Source: an uncultured Oscillospiraceae bacterium
GTDB taxonomy: Bacteria > Bacillota > Clostridia > Oscillospirales > Oscillospiraceae
NCBI GenBank assembly: GCA_934569425.1
Contig: CAKTKM010000058.1
Location: 1-8,474 of the forward strand
Reading direction: 5' to 3'
Length of the DNA: 8,474 nucleotides
Positions within the stretch are counted from its first letter, which is position 1, and every line of letters begins with the position of its first letter. Of this stretch, positions 5,178 through 8,474 are shown piece after piece. The notes beneath the pieces were generated by a model. It was not told the origin of the DNA. It searched no databases and saw only the letters and a list, made by a program, of their open reading frames with translations. The position numbers and the translations under genes are program-made.

Positions 5178-6461
5178 TCAATAATCCGCGTTCAGCCAAG
5201 GTTTCTGTCCATAGTGAAGAAGGCCAGCCAACCGGCGGGCTTTTGCGTCATTGTCGGCGGTGACAGCCCCCAGCCGCAGCATTCCCTCCAATTCGCAGGA
5301 GCCCATCAGCAGCGAGGCCAGCTCCCCCTGACGGCAGAAAACGGTCACATCTGTTTCGCTGTTCGCCGCGGCCACCGCCCAGCGGCCATCCGAAAAAGCG
5401 ATGCGCAGGCTCTTTTCGCAGTTCGCCATCTCGTCCCGATAGCGGAATTCCGCAGTCATCGTTCCGGCGGGGAAGGTGCGATACGCGGTTTTTTCTACAA
5501 ATTCTTCCGCGTCCACCAGCTTGAACATGGTGCCGACGGCAGAGACATTGGTCTGCAAAAAACCGTAATCCATATAGTTTTTCGATACGTCCTGCGGATC
5601 CTCCAGCAGATGATGAAAATCCTCCTCGCCGGTACGGAGGATCACCGTTTGCGCCAGATCCTCCTGTAATTTCAGCGCGCCCAGCAATGCCCGCAGGATG
5701 GCTCCGTCCTCATAGACCAGCTCCTCCACACTCAGGCGGTTTTGGGTATAGTTGCTGGCGCTGGCGCTTTCAAAGCGGTAGGCGGCGTAGCCCTTCAGCC
5801 GGCCGTCTGCATAGTAGCCGATGCGCCGCACCTGAATGTCATCCCGCGCGCCCCGGACTTCCTCCTCAAATTTCTCCACCATGCCGTGATTTTTCGCCGC
5901 GAAGCGGCTGTGGCAGGCCAGCGCCTCGTCAAAATCCTCCGGCTGCATCAGTCGCAGGTGCTTCCGCGCCTCGTGATCCGGCTTGGGCAGCACCGCCGTA
6001 GGCAGATGGTATTCATAGAGTTTTCCGGCAAAACCATAGCCCATCCGCCGGTAAAAGCCGATCTGGAACGGCAGCAGCAGCGTCAGCAGCGCACCGCTGC
6101 GCCGGGCATAGTCTTCAAAATACCGTACCATCGTCAGCGCCGCTCCCTTTTTCTTATGAAGCGGATGTACCTCCAGCGCCATCAGGCCGCAGGCGAGCTG
6201 CATTTTACCGAAGAAATTCATGGAAAACAGGATCAGCTTCATGGTGGCGATCAGGGTACCGTCTTCGAAAAGCCCCACCGTCTGCACCTGACGGTCTTCC
6301 CGCAGCTCCAGCAGGTGCTTTTCCCGATAGTGCCGGCGGCATTCGGCATCCAGCGATTTGTACGCCGGATAGGAGTTGAGGTAAATATCCAGATAGGCAT
6401 CCATGTCCGATTCCGTCAGAGGGCGGATCTGCCGCTCCGGATGGCTGTTGGCTGCGCTCAT
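5178..6461 (-). CDS. Eis-like GNAT family N-acetyltransferase, 427 residues
   Basis: The N-terminal GNAT domain (about residues 10-155) carries the acetyl-CoA pyrophosphate loop VHPLHKKKGAA (98-108), then a strand and helix ending in FYRRMGYG (136-143), the region that includes the conserved tyrosine of Eis proteins. A second GNAT-like domain (about 160-300) and a C-terminal SCP2-like domain (about 310-427) complete the plan of the Eis family (roughly 390-430 residues). Eis enzymes acetylate amines, including aminoglycosides and lysines, and use the C-terminal carboxylate, usually on an aromatic residue, as a base. This protein ends in tyrosine, compatible with that mechanism. The ATG at 6461-6459 is set by AGGAGG (6470-6475, spacing 8); upstream in-frame codons run through the promoter and are rejected. 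The native substrate is unknown. The gene is divergent from a MATE exporter, hinting at a common theme of toxic amine handling. Confidence 0.9.
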   Translation of the reverse strand: MSAANSHPERQIRPLTESDMDAYLDIYLNSYPAYKSLDAECRRHYREKHLLELREDRQVQTVGLFEDGTLIATMKLILFSMNFFGKMQLACGLMALEVHPLHKKKGAALTMVRYFEDYARRSGALLTLLLPFQIGFYRRMGYGFAGKLYEYHLPTAVLPKPDHEARKHLRLMQPEDFDEALACHSRFAAKNHGMVEKFEEEVRGARDDIQVRRIGYYADGRLKGYAAYRFESASASNYTQNRLSVEELVYEDGAILRALLGALKLQEDLAQTVILRTGEEDFHHLLEDPQDVSKNYMDYGFLQTNVSAVGTMFKLVDAEEFVEKTAYRTFPAGTMTAEFRYRDEMANCEKSLRIAFSDGRWAVAAANSETDVTVFCRQGELASLLMGSCELEGMLRLGAVTADNDAKARRLAGLLHYGQKPWLNADY

Positions 6462-6469
6462 GTGCTGAT

Positions 6470-6475
6470 CCTCCT
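6470..6475 (-). promoter_or_regulatory. Ribosome binding site fixing the acetyltransferase start
   Basis: AGGAGG on the minus strand, 8 bases before ATG at 6461. It selects this start over an in-frame ATG 48 codons upstream that has no such site. Confidence 0.85.
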
Positions 6476-6492
6476 GTGTTCTTGATAGCTCT

Positions 6493-6521
6493 ATTCTACC
6501 ACAGAACCCTCCGCATTGCAC
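6493..6521 (-). promoter_or_regulatory. Predicted promoter of the acetyltransferase gene
   Basis: The -10 TAGAAT (6493-6498, five of six) has an extended TG one base upstream. The -35 at 17 bases (GTGCAA, 6516-6521) is poor. It lies 31 bases before the start codon. Confidence 0.55.
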
Positions 6522-6543
6522 GAATTGTTTTGAAAAGGCAGCC

Positions 6544-6572
6544 TTGACATTTCCCGGGGCATATAGTACCAT
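6544..6572 (+). promoter_or_regulatory. Predicted promoter of the MATE leader and gene
   Basis: A perfect -35 TTGACA (6544-6549) is followed after 17 bases by TACCAT (6567-6572, four of six). TATAGT at 6562-6567 is a better -10 hexamer but sits only 12 bases from the -35. Transcription should start near 6574-6580, about 115 bases upstream of the MATE start codon, leaving room for the structured leader. Confidence 0.65.
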
Positions 6573-6575
6573 ACC

Positions 6576-6662
6576 GCTTGATCTCTCGGAGGGCGGGTCG
6601 TTCAAAGAAACGGCAGCCGGATAAGGCGCAGGCTGAAATGCCTGTCCTTGTCCGGCTTTTTT
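6576..6662 (+). ncRNA. Candidate riboswitch/attenuator in the MATE leader, probably guanidine-IV (mepA motif) type
   Basis: The leader can adopt two exclusive folds. In the aptamer-like fold, GCTTGATC (6576-6583) pairs with GATAAGGC (6620-6627), one G-A mismatch and one U-G pair in eight positions. This closes a region that holds a 6-bp hairpin, GTCGTT (6597-6602) with AACGGC (6609-6614) and loop CAAAGA, plus a purine-rich linker (CGGAGGGCGGG, 6588-6597). In the other fold, 6615-6626 pairs with 6646-6657 as a terminator. The closing stem's 3' strand is the terminator's 5' strand, so ligand binding would favour readthrough (an ON switch). The mepA-motif guanidine-IV class is known to sit before MATE genes in Firmicutes and to work as a transcriptional ON switch through a terminator. 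The class assignment rests on that context and layout, not on a computed match. The closing stem may be shorter if transcription starts after 6576. Confidence 0.62.
6615..6662 (+). terminator. Leader terminator (attenuator) upstream of the MATE gene
   Basis: AGCCGGATAAGG (6615-6626) pairs without a gap to CCTTGTCCGGCT (6646-6657), 12 bp including one U-G pair. Above it a 5-bp helix, CAGGC (6629-6633) with GCCTG (6640-6644), caps the stem with loop TGAAAT. Six T (6657-6662) follow. It lies after the promoter and 30 bases before the MATE start codon, so it must be bypassed for the gene to be expressed. Confidence 0.88.
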
Positions 6663-6692
6663 GCGTATACATCAAAAGGAGTGTGAACGGAT

Positions 6693-8012
6693 ATGGATCT
6701 TCTCAACGGCAGGATCAAGCCCCTATATTTCAAATACCTGTCGGCGGCCTTCGGCAGTGCGCTGATCTCCAGCATCTACGGCATGGTGGATATGGCCATG
6801 GTGGGACAGTATCACGGCCCGGACGGCACGGCGGCACTGGCGGTGGTGGCACCCGTGTGGAACATCATCTACAGTCTTGGCCTGCTGACGGGCATCGGCG
6901 GCAGCGTGATCTTCAGCGCGCGGCGGGGCAACGGCGTCCGCAGCGGCCGCAGTGAAAATCAGTATTTTACCGCAGCCGTGCTGGGCTCCGCACTGTTGGC
7001 GGTGCTGGCATGGGTAGGGCTGCTGTGCTTTGAGCGGCCGCTGCTGACCTTTTTCGGCGCGGATGAGGCGCTGCTGGTACTGGCACGGCGGTATCTCCAG
7101 CCCGTCCGCTATGTCTTTCCCGTCTTTCTGTTCAATCAGATGCTTGCGGCTTTCCTGCGGAACGACGGCAGCCCCGGCCTTGCCACGCTGGGCGTGCTGT
7201 CCGGCGGTATTTTCAACGTGTTCGGCGACTACTTTTTTGTGTTTCCCTGCGACATGGGCATTTACGGTGCCGGTCTTGCCACGACCATTGGTTCGGTGAT
7301 CTCCCTGCTGGTGCTGCTGACCCACTTTCTGCGGCGGCGAAATACCCTGCGTCTGGTGCGGGTGGAACATTTGCCCCGCAAGCTGAGGGAGATCACGGCA
7401 TCGGGTTTTTCCTCCTTCTTCATTGACGTGGCTATGGGGATCCTGACGGTGCTGTTCAACCGGCAGATCATGCGCTATCTGGGCAGCGACGCACTTGCGG
7501 TGTACGGGCCTATCATCAACGTCAGCACCTTTGTTCAATGCTGCGCCTACAGCGCAGGTCAAGCGGCGCAGCCCATCATTTCCATCAACTACGGCGCGGG
7601 GAAGGGCGGCCGTATCCGGGAGACGCTGCGGCTGGCGCTGTATACCACGGCGGCCTTTGCCCTGTTCTGGACCGCGCTCAGTTTTGCCGCGCCCAACCTG
7701 TATATCCGGGTATTCATGCGTCCTACTCCGGCAATCCTTTCCATCGCTCCGGCCATTATCCGGGTCTACGCACTGTCATTTTTGCCGCTGCCCTTTAACA
7801 TCTTTTCCACTTACTATTTTCAATCCATCATGCAGCCGCGGGCGGCCTTTATTGTCTCCGTGGCGCGGGGATTGGTCATCAGCGGCGTGCTGATCCTGTT
7901 GCTGCCCATGTTGGCCGGAGCGGATTCTCTGTGGTTTGCCATGCCGGTGACGGAGCTGCTGACAGCAGTCTACACAGCGGCGGCCATCCGGCGGTACACA
8001 AAATCTCTATAA
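6693..8012 (+). CDS. MATE family efflux transporter, MepA-like, 439 residues
   Basis: This is a polytopic membrane protein with about 12 hydrophobic helices in two similar halves, of normal length for MATE proteins (440-460). The first helices read like MepA-type members: LYFKYLSAAFGSALISSIYG, then VDMAMVGQYHGPDGTAALAV, and GIGGSVIFSARRGNG at about residues 69-83. The second half repeats the pattern (SSFFIDVAMGILTVLFN, GQAAQPIISINYGAG). MATE proteins export cationic drugs, dyes or metabolites using a Na+ or H+ gradient. The ATG at 6693 follows AAGGAG (6676-6681, spacing 11). Expression appears to depend on an attenuated leader (6576-6662), and a strong terminator follows, so it is a one-gene unit. 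If the leader is a guanidine riboswitch, guanidine or guanidinylated compounds would be plausible inducers and perhaps substrates. Confidence 0.95.
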   Translation: MDLLNGRIKPLYFKYLSAAFGSALISSIYGMVDMAMVGQYHGPDGTAALAVVAPVWNIIYSLGLLTGIGGSVIFSARRGNGVRSGRSENQYFTAAVLGSALLAVLAWVGLLCFERPLLTFFGADEALLVLARRYLQPVRYVFPVFLFNQMLAAFLRNDGSPGLATLGVLSGGIFNVFGDYFFVFPCDMGIYGAGLATTIGSVISLLVLLTHFLRRRNTLRLVRVEHLPRKLREITASGFSSFFIDVAMGILTVLFNRQIMRYLGSDALAVYGPIINVSTFVQCCAYSAGQAAQPIISINYGAGKGGRIRETLRLALYTTAAFALFWTALSFAAPNLYIRVFMRPTPAILSIAPAIIRVYALSFLPLPFNIFSTYYFQSIMQPRAAFIVSVARGLVISGVLILLLPMLAGADSLWFAMPVTELLTAVYTAAAIRRYTKSL

Positions 8013-8044
8013 ATACGGAAAAAGACGGCTCAATGCAGCAAAGG

Positions 8045-8079
8045 AAAGCCGCCGCAGGAAAATCCTGCGGCGGCTTTTT
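8045..8079 (+). terminator. Terminator of the MATE gene
   Basis: A perfect 15-bp stem (8045-8059 with 8063-8077, loop AAA) rich in GC (GCCGCCGCAGGA) is followed by a five-T run (8075-8079). It lies 33 bases after the MATE stop. On the minus strand it ends in an interrupted TTTCCTTT, so it may also weakly stop transcripts of the convergent antiporter gene, for which no better terminator is visible. Confidence 0.9.
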
Positions 8080-8147
8080 GCATCTGTTGCCCTTGCACCA
8101 TATAGGTGCTCTTTGGGGGCTTTCTTTCCTATATTAGGGGATTTGCC

Positions 8148-8474
8148 TTACTTCTGAGCAGCCAGAGCCTTGTTGGCCTCAGCCATCTCGGCAAAGATAC
8201 CGGCATGCTTCTTGGCAACGATGGCCCTGATGACCAGCAGGGTAACGATCATCAGTGCGCAGGCGATGATCAGGCAGATGACAACGTTCTGGATCAGGCC
8301 GGCCAGAATGAAGCTGACGAAGGCAACACCGGCGACCGTCAGTGCGTAAGGCAGCTGGGTGAACACATGGTTCAGGTGGTAGCAGTGCGCACCAGCGGAA
8401 GCCATGATGGTGGTATCGGAGATGGGGGAGCAGTGGTCGCCCATAACGCCGCCGGAGCAGGCAGCCGCCAGACC
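8148..8474 (-). CDS. Partial gene, C-terminal part of an NhaC-family Na+/H+ antiporter
   Basis: The last 108 codons are visible and the frame stays open to the right edge. The fragment starts GLAAACSGGVMGDHCSPISD and continues TTIMASAGAHCYHLNHVFTQ. This conserved GDHCSPISDTT segment with the following THVxTQLPYAL-like stretch is diagnostic of the NhaC/YqkI-type antiporter family. Two hydrophobic helices follow (about visible residues 46-68 and 69-90), then a charged cytoplasmic tail ending NKALAAQK. Family members exchange Na+ for H+ or couple Na+/H+ to organic acid exchange (for example malate/lactate), so the transported ions cannot be fixed from this piece. The gene is convergent with the MATE gene. 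Confidence 0.9.
   Translation of the reverse strand, partial: GLAAACSGGVMGDHCSPISDTTIMASAGAHCYHLNHVFTQLPYALTVAGVAFVSFILAGLIQNVVICLIIACALMIVTLLVIRAIVAKKHAGIFAEMAEANKALAAQK

Noticed and set aside
6462..6605. An upstream start extending the acetyltransferase by 48 codons
   Set aside because: The extension covers the predicted promoter and reaches the MATE promoter, while AGGAGG stands 8 bases before the ATG at 6461.
6638..6955. A possible leader peptide starting at the ATG inside the attenuator hairpin loop
   Set aside because: No ribosome binding site precedes it and it runs on far into the MATE gene in another frame, unlike a short leader peptide.
8095..8109. A short inverted repeat GCACC-ATATA-GGTGC considered as the antiporter terminator
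   Set aside because: The stem has only five pairs and no T-tract follows on either strand.
1..8474. CRISPR arrays, insertion sequences, tRNA or rRNA genes, prophage parts
   Set aside because: I found no regularly spaced repeats, transposase-like proteins, terminal repeats, or recognisable RNA gene sequences in the window.

Overview
The window looks like chromosome of an anaerobic, fairly GC-rich member of the Clostridia, probably an Oscillospirales-type gut Firmicute. The evidence is GC-rich genes with strong AGGAGG ribosome binding sites, sigma-A-like promoters, intrinsic terminators, a clostridial Eis-like acetyltransferase, and a MATE exporter behind a Firmicute-type attenuated leader. 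The taxonomic placement is inference.

Layout, left to right. (1) The 5' end of a minus-strand gene for a small membrane-anchored protein leaves the window at base 1. Its promoter lies at 194-222, in an AT-rich gene-free stretch that runs to about 572. (2) An orphan 73-residue gene (622-843, minus) has its own near-consensus promoter and a strong hairpin terminator. (3) A minus-strand operon follows: an AroE/YdiB-type shikimate (or quinate) dehydrogenase (3103-3966, GTG start), then a 642-residue old-yellow-enzyme-type flavin/iron-sulfur oxidoreductase (1148-3076). Directly after it, in the same frame, lies the decayed C-terminal tail of a short-chain dehydrogenase (about 1010-1132), and then a terminator. 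(4) Divergent from this operon is a LysR-type regulator gene (4132-5013, plus). The shared intergenic region has nested inverted repeats over the predicted -35 element of aroE and next to the -10 of lysR. (5) A 36-bp perfect palindrome separates lysR from a convergent Eis-like GNAT acetyltransferase gene (5178-6461, minus). (6) Divergent from the acetyltransferase is a MATE efflux gene (6693-8012, plus). Its leader (about 6576-6662) can fold either as an aptamer-like structure or as a long intrinsic terminator, and is my best candidate for a riboswitch, most likely the guanidine-IV (mepA) class. (7) A terminator closes the MATE gene, and the C-terminal part of an NhaC-family Na+/H+ antiporter (minus) runs off the right edge.

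How the parts may work together. AroE-like dehydrogenase, enoate-reductase-like flavoenzyme, lost SDR and divergent LysR regulator look like a substrate-inducible redox pathway, not shikimate biosynthesis, since no other aro gene is visible. Shikimate and dehydroshikimate are themselves alpha,beta-unsaturated carboxylates, the chemistry this flavoenzyme superfamily reduces. That link is a hypothesis. The acetyltransferase and the riboswitch-controlled MATE pump form a second, independent pair concerned with toxic amines or drugs.
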